From: Casuarina equisetifolia
Taxonomy: Eukaryota; Streptophyta; Magnoliopsida; Fagales; Casuarinaceae
Direction of reading: 5' to 3'
NCBI GenBank assembly: GCA_028551475.1
Contig: CM052356.1
Location: 22,843,884-22,907,883 of the forward strand
Length of the DNA stretch: 64,000 bases
Shown here: positions 15,176 to 37,659 of the stretch, piece by piece
How the letters are laid out: every line of letters starts with the position of its first letter
Numbering within the stretch: position 1 is the first letter of the stretch
Translations under genes and position numbers: made by a program
Notes under the pieces: generated by a model
The model's database searches: none
Told to the model about the DNA's origin: nothing
The model's input: the letters and a program-made list of their open reading frames with translations, nothing else

Positions 15176-16555
15176 GTAATTCAAAAAAAAAAAAAAACCC
15201 AGGTACATCATCACCAAGAGTAGAAGAACAAACGAATGAGAGGAAATATGATTAAAAAAATATCGGGACCATTCGTGGGAATCCTCTTACGTTCTTATCC
15301 TATGTCCTGCCAGGCTGCACTGGGACGGATGATTGGCGGCTGTATCTCGTTTCTAGGAGACTTTTCCATGACTTGTTTACGATTTTAAAAGGAATAATAT
15401 TAGTAGTTAGTACTTATGAAGGCAATAATAGTAATTATTATCTTATTTCTTATTACTAACTTTTGATATAAGTAGAATTATTTTTCCTTTTCTTTCCAAA
15501 AACTGCGATGCGAGGAAACCATGAAGTCAGTTTCTTTGAGGCAAATAATCTACGCCGCCAATCAAGCTTCCCAAGGAGGAGAGCCAGAAAACCGAATTCA
15601 CAGAAGAAGGAATTTCAAACCCAAATTATGTGTTTTCAGAATCACCGTGTCAAGTGGTCTCTTGTCCCCGTCTATACGATCGTACTTGATTTCTAATTTT
15701 CATCTCTTCGCTTAACGGGCAGCGCGTAAAATTCTTAAACTTCATGTTTGGTCCCTTTCTTCTTTTCAGAGTGTTTTTTGGGAACCAAATTATTTGTTTT
15801 TATTTTCTTTCACTTCCTCAAGTCTCTAGTTCTCAGGAAACTCAAAGGACGGTCACACGGCATAGACGCTTTTTGTGGGTTGTCTTTGAAAAAAATATGC
15901 GTCTTTAATTATGTAGTTGCCTGAGATGCAGTGATTAACTGTAGGATACTTTTTCATTACCTACGGAAATCACATTTGAAGGAAACGAATACACTCAGAA
16001 CACGAATCCAAGTGCACTACCAAATGTTGATTCCAACGTGACATCCACATAGATGCCACATAGTTTTATATACAAACACTTTTTTAAGTTGGTGGTCAAT
16101 ATGAATTGATAATACAAAGTCTGTGAATATTTGTGTTCATTTGTTCCTAGAGCCTCAGTTAACATATACTCTGGCTGATGGGGACTGTAGGGTTCTGTTC
16201 TATTCTTTATTCTCTTTGATCTTTTAGTCGCTTGCATCCAATCCAAGCGAAAGGGGAGCAGTGTGGATGGTATTTATTAATTAAAAGAATATTAATGGGA
16301 TTGAATTATACGTTTATTTTTTTTCTCTGCTTAAAATATATTTTCTTACCTTTTACTTACTATTAAATGTTAATGGTCCCAATTCAGAAAGTTCCCACAG
16401 ACGGCGGATAAAAAATATAAAAAATAAAAAGAACAGAAGGGCGAGGAACTTTCTGAATGGGCTCCACCAATCCAAAACCGCATATTAATTTCTCACCCAG
16501 AAAACCCTGTGATTTGAACATATCTATAAATGTATATATGTACGACCTTTCCACG
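15176..16555. other. Rest of the ADH-a duplication unit, then spacer with a hairpin
   Basis: 15176 to about 15630 matches the ADH-b flank at about 20223-20735, for example GGATGATTGGCGGCTGTATCT at 15324 and 20368 and the AAACCGAATTCACAGAAGAAGG block at about 15587 and 20697. After about 15630 the two flanks differ. No gene is seen. At 16382-16395 and 16445-16458 a perfect 14-base inverted repeat (ATTCAGAAAGTTCC) brackets a 49-base AT-rich loop. Confidence 0.6.
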
Positions 16556-16725
16556 GAGAAAACAGCGATTCGAAAACAACGATGCCACGCGCGCTTGAAC
16601 CCGCAGGCGCCCCCCAAAAACCATGGTTTTGTACAGAAAAACCGCGCATAGAATTGAGCATTCCTTTTTTGTCACAGCATGACGTTTCTGGGAAATTCGT
16701 TTCCTCCGCTCCCTGGCTATATATA
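16556..16725 (+). promoter_or_regulatory. ADH-b promoter: shared element, GC/GT module, TATA box
   Basis: TATATATA at 16718-16725 lies about 93 bases before the start codon. The shared upstream element is at 16556-16590 (GATTCGAAAACAACGATGCC). A C-rich run (GGCGCCCCCC, 16607-16615) sits eight bases before TGGTTT (16624-16629), inside a near-palindromic AAAACCATGGTTTT. This is the clearest GC plus GT module in the array and resembles the maize-type anaerobic response element. Function is inferred. Confidence 0.6.
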
Positions 16726-16817
16726 CAGCCGCAGGCAAGGACTCAGACATAGGAACGCATAGGTCACCGCCAAGACGCATAAATCGCTCAATATCATCGT
16801 CGTCATCTGATATAGCC

Positions 16818-19798
<2,981 letters not shown>

Positions 19799-21040
19799 AA
19801 CACTTGAGGAAAAGAAAATTGCGCAGCGATGGAGAGAAGGCTTTTTCTCTCTAGTGCACTAGGGCCTTATGATAAATAAGATTTACCAGTGTTGTTTATG
19901 AGTTGTATAAAGAGAACGAGCAGTTTAGCAGTTTATGTTACTTCTCCGTTGTTTTCACCTATATTATCTATAAATGGAATTTTGACTTTTGTTTCCGTTA
20001 TCTATATTAATATTTTCCCATCTGTCCATCACCGCTTTGAAATAGAATCTACATTGCCTTTCTTGCCATTATAACTGTATAATCAAAACGAGTAAATAGT
20101 ACAATAAGATAACTGTACTACGCAAATTCTGATGGTAGAGGTCAGCTTCTAAGATCAAACCATCTCAGAAGATTACAAAGGGTTAAAAAATATTTTTTTA
20201 AAAAAAAAAATCACAGCATATAATGGTAATAATTCATTAAAAAAAATAAAAAGACAAACCCAACGGATCTTATCTTCTTATCCTGTGTCCTCTGCCAGGA
20301 TGCACTGCACCCGTTTTCACTGCATGTTCAATAAAACGACGGACAAGAAGTCAACTGAGCACGGGGATGGATGATTGGCGGCTGTATCTATTTTGTAGGA
20401 ACGTGTCCATGACTTTTTTACAATTCTAAAAGGAATATTATCAATAATTAACACATGAAAGTGACCATAGTAATTATTATCTTATTTTTTTATCCAAGTA
20501 GTATTTTTTCTTCTTCTTTTTGAAATGCTACGATAAGAGATGAATTAATGACAAAAGTTTCATATAGAAAATAAAATCTCTGAAATAAAAATTTAAATAA
20601 AAAAAAATATTCATTTGATCTTGAGTTAATTTTTGAGTTGAAGGTAAATAATCTTTGCCACCCATAAAGCTTCCAAAGGATAAGAGAACCGTAAAAAACC
20701 GAATTCACAGAAGAAGGAATTTTAGACCCAAGTTTTTCGTCCAATTTGATAGATATGACGACCAATTGCGAGGGTTGCCGCAGGATAAGGATAAGAATAT
20801 ATCCATTTCCCGACAGCAACATTGAAATAGATAGATATAAAGCAGAAAGGGAAAGATTATTTATTCAATTTACTGACGATAGCAAGTGGAAAAACCAGCT
20901 CAGAACTGAATCCCTATTAATTGGTAAGAAAAGGCAACAAACTAAAAGTCTCACCTAATCCATAGCAGTATATAGCAAATTCACAACTTTTAACTCATGC
21001 TTGTCTGTAAGAGATGCTTGATATAGCATATTCTTCTACG
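19799..21040. other. ADH-b 3' flank (empty-site copy of the duplication unit)
   Basis: The flank matches that of ADH-a in three blocks: 19799-20165 with 3438-3841, about 20168-20227 with 8970-9032, and about 20223-20735 with 15176-15630. It therefore preserves the state before retrotransposons entered the ADH-a unit. After about 20735 the sequence is not shared with ADH-a. The small open frame at 20746-20958 shows no recognisable domain and is not called as a gene. Confidence 0.6.
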
Positions 21041-21189
21041 GAAACCAGATATTAAGATAACACACCACGCCCTGCAGCCGTGGGGCGGCCCCAAAAACCA
21101 CTAGTGGTATTGTGTTAAAAAAGAAAAACCTCTAAGAAAAGGAAAACCTTTATTCAAGCCAAGTTGAGAGTTCACAGGCATTATATATA
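21041..21189 (+). promoter_or_regulatory. ADH-c promoter: shared element, GC/GT module, TATA box
   Basis: The shared element GAAACCAGATATTAAGATAA begins at 21041 and is followed by CACCACGC. GGGGCGGCCCC (21082-21092) directly precedes AAAAACCACTAGTGGT, a GC box next to an ACCAC/GTGGT palindrome. TATATATA at 21182-21189 lies 81 bases before the start codon. Low-oxygen control is inferred. Confidence 0.55.
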
Positions 21190-21269
21190 CCACGACTGTT
21201 AAAGAGGCACGGGCACAACATTTCCCTGTCAGAACAAGCAAACCGATTATTGTAATCATCCGAGTAGCG

Positions 21270-24145
<2,876 letters not shown>

Positions 24146-24604
24146 AACACATGGAAGATCCTGCAGTGATGGGAAGAAAGTTGTTCTCTCTATTCTATGA
24201 GGAACTAATATAGTGATGTGGTTTATGATTAAATAAAATGGATGAGCAGTGTTTGTTATTTGTTGATAGAACTACAAGAACAGCTCAAGCAAATTGCTAA
24301 AAGGGGAAACTTTGAAGGAATTTCTTGTATTTGTAAACAAACAAACGAATGCAATGAAATGATGGAATAAAACTATGGCAACTTGCGGTCATATTTTTAA
24401 GCCAAAGCATGCGATTTGCACTCCCTAAATTATGCCATTAATCAAGTAAACCATGCTTAATTACTTTTAAAATGTGTTAAAGGAGTAAAATGTGAAAAAT
24501 GTGTGAGAGAAAATTCAAGCCTTCCGCATTCTCCTTTCTTTCAATGCTTTCCTTCAGGTTGTTAGTTTGTAAACATTATAGTACACCAACATTGTACAGT
24601 AAAT
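24146..24604. other. ADH-c 3' region, no gene seen
   Basis: AT-rich sequence after the ADH-c stop. The first ~100 bases resemble the 3' untranslated regions of the other copies (AATAAAATGGATGAGCAGTG). Nothing else is recognised. Confidence 0.4.
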
Positions 24605-24960
24605 GAGAATATTACCTCTTGCATAAGGCTTTTGTAAGAAGATCTCCTGGTTTCATGTGTATCAACGTTCTTGGTCGCAACAATCCCTTGCTCAAAGTTT
24701 TCTTGAATTAAATGATAATCAATTTGTGTTTCTCCCTTTAATGATAGAATAGATTATATATAGTATGTATTGCTACATTATCGTCACAAAACATAGAAAT
24801 TGGTTGAGGAATATTAATCCTAAGGTTCCTTAAGAACCCTAGCTCCCAAGTTACATCACAAGTAGTAAAAACCTCATACTTAATTTTGTATATCCATTTA
24901 TATCTTATTAGTTTTTTAGAGAAGTAAATCAACAATCTTATATTTATCAATGTATTCTAG
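24605..24960 (-). mobile_element. Copia pol fragment, internally deleted, - strand
   Basis: On the - strand, LIRYKWIYKIKYE (start of copia reverse transcriptase) is followed almost at once by CDVTWELGFLRNL, then PQPISMFCDDN (RNase H tail), then ETQIDYHLIQENFEQGIV (C-terminal region). The RT core with its catalytic Asp pair is missing. It is a deletion relic on the strand opposite to the copia pieces at 5-15 kb. Confidence 0.7.
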
Positions 24961-25200
24961 TACTTGAATCTCTTGCTTCATAACCACTTAGTTCAAAACA
25001 TCTTCCCACATAAGATTAATGATTATCTGGTGATGAGAATATGGCTCTCGTATGATGAAGATGGAAGCAATACAATTTTGATGAGATGTAAAAAAGTTGT
25101 CATAGAAACAAAACTAAAGATGGGAACTATGGGTTTTCGGGATGTACTGGTGGAGGTTACAACTGAGGAAATAGTGGGCCACGTAGAATTTTTATCGACA

Positions 25201-25436
25201 TGGTATGTTTGGAGATTCTTGTGGACTTTTTTGGTGATCAATGCGGTAGTATTTCGAAGGCTTCAAATATGCATAGAGATGATGATAGATAAGGTTTAAA
25301 AACAGGGGAAAGAGTGGTACATGGGATCTTTTATAAAATGGGAGGTTTGGAGATTCTTGGGGATTTTTTAGGTGTTTGTTGTGGCAGTATTTCAAAGATA
25401 TAAGAAATTTATGAAGATAATGATTGTTAAGGTTTA
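25201..25436. repeat. Direct repeat of ~100 bases, period ~137
   Basis: Segments 25201-25299 and 25337-25436 align: both contain TTTGGAGATTCTTG.GGA, GCAGTATTTC or TAGTATTTCGAAGG, and end ATAAGGTTTAA or TTAAGGTTTAA. They sit between oppositely oriented copia fragments. Origin unknown. Confidence 0.55.
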
Positions 25437-25519
25437 ATTGCATGTAGATTGTGAAATTTTTTGTTTGGTTTGAATTAAATATTTCAACAATAGATTGTAA
25501 GGTTTATTGTTCCACTTGT

Positions 25520-26350
25520 AGGAGCTAACTTCAACCAATCTCATCATAACTTTTTCCTTTTCATTAGACAACAAGGTAATAGTTTTATTAGATTAATCAT
25601 TTATGTGAATAACATCTTGATTATGGTTAATGATGAAACATTCATAGAAGATTTTAAGCTCCATTTGCACTTTAGATTCCATATAAAGGATTTGAGCCCA
25701 TAAAGTTTTCCCTAGCATCCAAATTAGAAAATCCAAAAAAACTTAAAGCTAAGATGATCTAACAATAGGCTAACCAGATTGTTGGTAGAAGAAACCAATA
25801 AACTTACCATACCAAAATATGACATTTGTGCACTTTCACTATGTAAAGACCCATTACTTCTAAAACTGTCTTCCTATTAGAAGTTGAATAGATTATTGAT
25901 CTACCTCATCAATGCAATGTTAAACATGGATTCAATTATAAGAGTGTGAAAGTATTTGAAAGGAAGCCCATGACTCAATCTTCCCCTTTGCTCCACTTCC
26001 AAGTTGAAGCTCATGGCATCTTGTGATTTAGATAGGGCATCATGTCCTATGCCCAAAGAGTCTTTCATAGGTTATTTTGTGAACTTGGGAAATTTACTCA
26101 TTTCTTGGTAAACAAAGAAATAGCCCATAATTTTTAATTCTTTAGCTGAAGCTAAGTACCGGACCATGGTTTAATTGTATTTGAGGGACCATGGCCACGG
26201 TTGTATTTGAGGTAATTTCAAATTTGGGATTACGTCGAGATCTTGGTTCACATAGGCAATCCATCTTATTGTTTTGTGATAGTGAGCAACCTAAAAAGCG
26301 GCATATCATATCTACCATAAGAGGAAAAAAATGCAAGAAAAGTTTATCAA
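25520..26350 (+). mobile_element. Copia reverse transcriptase/RNase H fragment, + strand
   Basis: The + strand encodes FIRLIIYVNNILIMVND (RT motif, with the usual Tyr-Val-Asp-Asp changed to Tyr-Val-Asn-Asn at 25602-25613), then FHIKDLSP. Near 26020-26165 it encodes CDLDRASCPMPKESFIGYF and SLAEAKYRTMV, the copia RNase H pattern. Stops and a local duplication at about 26165-26212 interrupt the frame. Confidence 0.7.
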
Positions 26351-27663
26351 AACTTATTACATTCACATAGAAGAATAATAACAGAAATCCAAAAAAAAAA
26401 AAAGCCCATAAAAGAAAGCAGCACCACTATTTATTATTCAAACTTGGTATGTTTGATTTGTTTGAAGTGTACCGAACTTGAGGATATGTACTGGGGCCGG
26501 TGGTGTGACCCAAATACCCAATAGACCCGATAAAGCTTATTTTGATGACCCCCAATTCTTCTTTAGTTTAACGGTTTATGTATATGAGTGTAAAGAAACA
26601 ACGGTAGTAGGGTTGTACAAAACATTTTTCATACGCGGATATATACCGATTCACACACTCCAAAATCGGACCAAAAATCCTTACATCGTTTCTTACATCA
26701 TGATTATGAATCTCGGTTCTGGCTAGTTGAGTGGACAATCGCTACGAAAGGAGGAAACAATTGGAAATCAGTCTGTCTAAATGTTTGCTTACCTCAAAGC
26801 TTGAAGAAGAAAGCGCTTCTAATGGTTGAAACAAAAGCGAAATCCTGGATGAATTTGCTTTGACACTAATAGTCTAAAGCACGTAAAACAAGTTTCGTGC
26901 CCCAAACTTGAAGCACTGGAGCTCTCCCAAACAAACAGCAGCAGAAATGGTTTTTACACACACTGTTCTCACGGCTGCCCAAGTTGCTTTAAAAAAAAAA
27001 AAAAATGGGGAGATAATTATTTATTCAAAAAGAGACACAGAGAGAGAGAGAGACTTCAACCCTCAGTGACGGGAACATTCACAGGAAATCTATTCTAATT
27101 CAAGTGGTCTTATCTACCAAACGAGTCCATGATTTGTTTACTATGTTCAAAGAAAAATATTAGCACACAACTTTATCTGTATATATAAATTTTTCTCATC
27201 TCAAATTTTTGTTTTTTTCCAAGAAAAAAAATTCAAGAATCGTATTTTTCAAAATAATTACAATTGTTCCTTCTAATTCAAACTGCAGGGAAAAATATAC
27301 AATATTTCTGTGTACCACTAATGGTTTGATTCATTGGAAGGACGCTGCCTCCATCCAAGTCTTCGAAGGGCTGGGTCTTTGAAGTCATGCCATGTTGGGC
27401 TTGAGGTATTACTTTGGGACAATCTAAATTAAATTAAATATACCTTCAAATGGTCAAATGGAGGTTTCTGTACACAGATTCTTACACTTTAATCAAGGGC
27501 GCCGGTGAAGTAGGCATCATCTACCACGCGTTAGACCCTAAACAACGATCCATGACAAGATGTACTAAATTAACAAACTTATCACTTGGTGCTTGTAAAT
27601 AATATTTAGGTACAGACTAGATAACCATCTTCTACGTCGACTGACACAAAAAGCCAAGGAGTA
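26351..27663. other. Spacer before ADH-d, no gene seen
   Basis: AT-rich, with short A tracts (26390, 26992) and a GA repeat (about 27038-27052). The block near 27120 (GAGTCCATGATTTGTTTAC) resembles the ADH-a flank near 15360, hinting that flank sequence was duplicated with the genes. The open frame 26478-26726 has no recognisable domain. Confidence 0.35.
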
Positions 27664-27837
27664 TGAAACCAGGTATTGGAAAACAACGTGGCCGTATGCC
27701 TGGAAGCCGGAGTTTCCCCAGAAAACCACCAGCGGTTTTATATAGAAAAAGTTCCAACATGGAATTTAATATGCTAGTTCGTCAAGTTGAAGACTCTGGG
27801 CGATCACGCCTCCCCATTCTTTCTAACACTATATATA
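27664..27837 (+). promoter_or_regulatory. ADH-d promoter: shared element, GC/GT module, TATA box
   Basis: The shared element (GAAACCAGGTATTGGAAAAC, then AACGTGGCC) spans 27664-27693. TTTCCCC (27713-27719) is followed by AAACCACC and CGGTTTT to about 27739. TATATATA at 27830-27837 lies 81 bases before the start codon. Motifs are seen; function is inferred. Confidence 0.55.
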
Positions 27838-27917
27838 CCACCACAGTCAGAGGCACAAAGCACATACATTTCAAAACCAAAGCAAGAAAACGCATAATCA
27901 TCGTCATCGAGATAGTC

Positions 27918-30689
<2,772 letters not shown>

Positions 30690-32550
30690 AACACTACGAA
30701 GATTATGTATGAAAATAAGATTCAGTGGGGTGGTTCATGAGTTTTGCAGTTTGTGTTGCTTGGTCTTGGTCTTGGTCTTCATCTTCCTTTATTTCCTGTA
30801 AATTAAATTTCATACAAGTTCCCTTTTTCGTGCAAATTAGTTTCTTGTTTGTTCCCATGGAAGATGGGTGAAAAGTAACTTCATTAGTATAAACCAAAGT
30901 ATGATCCACTTAGGCTATGATACCATCTTAGAAAGGTCTATAATTCAACCTAAAAGTTAATTCATAAGTTAAAAATAATTTTCTTAATATAAACCAAATT
31001 ACAAATATTCTTTCCATTAGTGTGTGACACAAGCTTTAACACTCCCATACATATAGAGAGAAAGTAAAATCTAACTTGAATACCATCTGGAAGGCCTATA
31101 ACTTAATTCAAAAAGTTAATTTATAAATTAGAAGTAACTTTTTTAATATAAATCAAACCACAGGTGGTTTTATGATTTGAATCCCTTTTGTTGCTTTCAT
31201 GATTCATGAAGATATTTATAAATAAATAAATAAAAGAAGCTTGGGCCTCTTAGCGTGGCAAACATTCCTGCGGTCGGAATCTGTGTTCGGTCCCCTTGTA
31301 AATTCGAAATTCAGGGACGCGACAAACGCACAGTCAAATGCATGGATTCTATGCCGTACTTGGGAACGTGGCCATGCTGAAACGATATAACTCTTTATTC
31401 AAAAAATAATATGTCCATTTACACTTTTTGTTAGTTTTTTATAATTATTATTATTATTACAAGTACTTATTTCATTTTCCAATAATTGCGAGAAGTTGAA
31501 CGAAAATTCAGCACATCGTTTAAGGGTTATCATGGAGTTGGTTTGTTATGTCAATACACCAATTTATCCACACAACAGGCATATCTTGCGTCTAATTTGA
31601 CGAAGAGACTAATACCGTCCTGCTCACTGAAACCTTCATGAACTATTTGATCAGCGTGGTAGGGGGAAATACAATGGATTTTTTGGATTACATATGGATT
31701 TTCCGAGACAATAATTCCCCTAAAAGGTCGAAGAATTCATGGAGAAAAAGGGTAAAAAACGCAGAATGCTTTCTGGTTAAACAAACAAGTTCATTTCCCT
31801 CGGCTACCTCTTTCAAACTAGTACACAGAATATAAAATGAAAGTTGAGAGATTACATGTGTGATGACGTCACTGCTTACATCATTGTCAGCATCAACCTT
31901 ACACTTAAGATCCAAGTTAGCTAAATCCTAAATAAATATGAATAGACACTAAGGGAGACATGCCAATTAAGTTAAATGAAAAGCACTATTAACATTTTTG
32001 AAAATTATTTACATATGTGGAAGAAGCTGAATTGAAATTAATGGCAACTTATATTTATTTAATTTTGATGTTGGTACATTAACACAAATTTGCACCTGCT
32101 TAACTGACAATAAAGCAACAGTATTAAATAGTTCAGTGGTTTTCACTAGAATTATTTCAAAGAAATGAAAACTCTAGTTTAATTTGGAAAAATAAATAAA
32201 TTACTTTCTTGTTGATTCTAATAGTAAGTACTCACATGTTGGCTTGATAATGAAATAATTGAGAATATATCATTTAAGAAACAATTTATATAGGTGATCA
32301 GGAATAAACAATAACCATTTTAGAATAAGTAAAGAGATGATTTTTTTGGATTTTATAATGTAGCCCATATTTTGTGAAGCTTATTATACAACGGTATAGG
32401 ATTTTTGTGTTTATCTGAAGAAAGCAAAAATCCTTGCATTATTTATGAATTAGATGTAGTGTAAGTGATTTCTTTTCAAAAAGAGAAGAAAACACGAGTT
32501 TACGAATCCAAATGCTCTACCTTTAAAGGAATGATACAAAATCAGGTAGA
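30690..32550. other. Spacer between ADH-d and ADH-e, no gene seen
   Basis: Very AT-rich sequence without a recognisable coding region or transposon domain. The open frame 31638-31835 and its antisense at 31688-31915 show no known motif. TTAATTCATAAGTTAAAAATAA (about 30958) and TTAATTTATAAATTAGAAGTAA (about 31118) are a diverged direct repeat with similar surroundings (AGGCCTATAA, TTAATATAAA.CAAA). Confidence 0.35.
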
Positions 32551-32752
32551 ATGAAAACAAACATTGCAATACAACGTGTCCACGCGGCGGAGTGATACCA
32601 AATAAAGTGGCATGAAACCAGATATTGCCATACAAAGCCGCCACGAAGCTTTGAACCCAGAAGCGCCCCTGAAAACCTTCAACGTGGAATCTCCTCCACT
32701 AGCTGAAAATTGTGGGCAGGCACCTGTCCTTCTTCCACAGACACTATAAAAT
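32551..32752 (+). promoter_or_regulatory. ADH-e promoter: duplicated shared element, weak GC/GT module, TATA box
   Basis: Two copies of the shared element lie in tandem about 61 bases apart: 32551-32587 (ATGAAAACAAACATTGCAAT, then ACAACGTGTCCACG) and 32612-32646 (ATGAAACCAGATATTGCCAT, then ACAAAGCCGCCACG). GCGCCCCTGAAAACC at 32663-32677 is a reduced GC/GT module lacking a full TGGTTT. TATAAAAT at 32745-32752 lies 68 bases before the start. Confidence 0.55.
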
Positions 32753-32812
32753 ACACACATTGCACAATCAAACTAAGCAAAGCCATAGTCGTGGTCATCG
32801 TCCGAGAGAGCC

Positions 32813-35812
<3,000 letters not shown>

Positions 35813-36258
35813 TCTACGACGGACCTATAATAAGACTTAGTGGTGTTGTTTATGAGTTATGTTAAGAGAATGAGAATGTCTATTACTTGGTGTGTAGTTT
35901 TAACATTGTATTAACTAAATATAGCATGTTGACACTGTTTTAACATTGTATAAGATTCTCCACCAAATCCTCCCTAAATCTTTGCATAGAAAGGAACTTG
36001 AGCACTTAAAGAATTCGCGATGCTTGTTTGCTCAAGGCCTTGGACTACTCATTCGTATAATCTGGTAAGGTCCTCAGGCTCTGCATTCAACCGATCCGTA
36101 GAAGAAATGTGAAAAAAGATTGAAATTATTTTCTTCAGAAACAACACAGCCAATGTCAGATGCATCAAAAGTCACGAAAATTTGGCTGATTAGACAACAA
36201 TGGCCGCGGGCTTTTCGAGAAGCGTGGATGGAATAACAAAGACACAACCTTTTCCACT

Positions 36259-36292
36259 TTTTTTTTTTTTGGGGGGGTTTTTTTTTTTTTTT
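36259..36292. repeat. T12-G7-T14 homopolymer block
   Basis: Runs of T, then seven G, then T lie just past the desaturase stop codon on its 3' side. Such stacked homopolymers are prone to sequencing error, so the exact length is unsure. Confidence 0.7.
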
Positions 36293-36294
36293 GT

Positions 36295-37578
36295 TTACAG
36301 TTTGACCTCCTTGTCGAAAATCCAGCTGAACTTGGCGCTACGGGGCTCCATCTTCTTTGCTAGATCATCGGCACGCTCCTGCAGCCGCCTAATCCTTGGC
36401 GCTAAACCGCACACGAAGTCCTGCGCGCGTCTTCCCTCACCCGATAACCCCTCCAGCTTCTCCAACCTCCACCGTCCGATCAAAAACTCCAGAATATCCG
36501 CGTAGTCTTGCGCCGTATACACGCCTAGGCGCTGCGCCACCGCGGAGAAGTGCTCGAAGAGGCGTGGGTCCTGCCCGTCGTACATCAGGTGTGCCGGCAT
36601 GGTGATCTTCTTCCGCATCATGTCCGCGATTGCCAGCATGGCGCCCGTGGGATCCACCTCCAATAGCTTCTCCACGATCTTCGCGTACGCGTTCTCGTGT
36701 CGCTTCTCGTCCGACGCTATGGTGCCGCATATGCGCGCCAGCACAGGATCACCGCCCTCCTTCGCCAACCGAGCCGTGTTGCCGTGCGACACGAACGTGG
36801 CCCGTTCCTGGAACGATGTGTACACGAAGCCCAAGTACGGGTTGTTTTCTGTCCCCGGATCCTGTCAAACACACAATGTGGGTGTGGGTGTGGTTGGGAG
36901 TTAGGAAAGTGCTGGCGTGGCTCTACATCCGCCTTAAAGACATCGAATAAACTATTTGAGAAAACTCACCATGCCCGCCCCGATTAGGTACTGTACGGTC
37001 CTCTCAACCATGAGCATGTCAACCCGACCCGAGAGATACAAGTAGGTTCTAAGCAAATCCCCGTGCCTGTTCTCCTCGGCAGTCCAGGCCCTAGTCCACG
37101 TAGCCCACGGGCTGCTGCTGGCCCCGGTCTCATCCTTGACCCCATCCAGCGTGTTGATCATGGTCTGGTACGTCGGCAGCGCGTCCTCCGTGATCATGTC
37201 ACCCACCAGCACCACAAAGTACTCGTCCGGCAGCTCAACCGTCCGATCGCGAAGGGCCCGCACCTGATCGATGAAATCAGCGGCCGGGACCGCGGGGTTC
37301 GGCAGCAGGTCCTGGGGTTGCCAGCATTGTTCCACGGGCTTCAAGAGTGGAAGGACACTCTCAGAGGCCCAGCCCTCCAATGACTTGAACACTTCAGCCT
37401 TTTCCGGTGGCATTGAGTGGGTCTTTTGGTGCTTCAGAGGTGTCGCCACCGCGGATATCGGTCGTGAGAATCTGACTGCGACGGTAGGTGGTCTGAGGCA
37501 GGGAAGGGTCGGGCTCCGACCACGGAGATTCCATGCTTGAATTTGGGAGCGGAAGTTGAAGCATTGTGAGGCGTGCAT
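36295..37578 (-). CDS. SAD: Stearoyl/acyl-ACP desaturase, plastid, 2 exons
   Basis: A soluble plastid di-iron desaturase that puts the first double bond into acyl-ACP using ferredoxin and oxygen. Exons (- strand): 36970-37578 and 36295-36861, giving 391 residues. Di-iron ligands appear as EENRHG (Glu169, His172) and DEKRHE (Glu255, His258), with Glu222 in SFQERAT and Glu in [10 protein letters not shown]. The first ~50 residues are Ser/Arg-rich and fit a transit peptide. The intron lies in GAGM|DPGTEN, a position I recall as conserved in SAD genes. The start is the only nearby in-frame ATG and has a TATA-like ATATAA near 37645. The gene is markedly GC-rich against AT-rich surroundings, producing many long antisense frames. 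Changes in usually constant stretches ([13 protein letters not shown]) suggest a SAD paralog, possibly SAD6-like, rather than the housekeeping FAB2 form. Confidence 0.9.
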
Positions 37579-37659
37579 GGCTCCACTTCAATTGGTGTAG
37601 ATCCTCTGCTGGGTTGAAGTCTTAGGCTGCGCTCTACTTTAGTTATATAATTAGGGAGT

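Noticed and set aside
36396..37540. Several 69-106-codon + strand frames over the desaturase
   Set aside because: They are shadows caused by the high GC of the real - strand gene.
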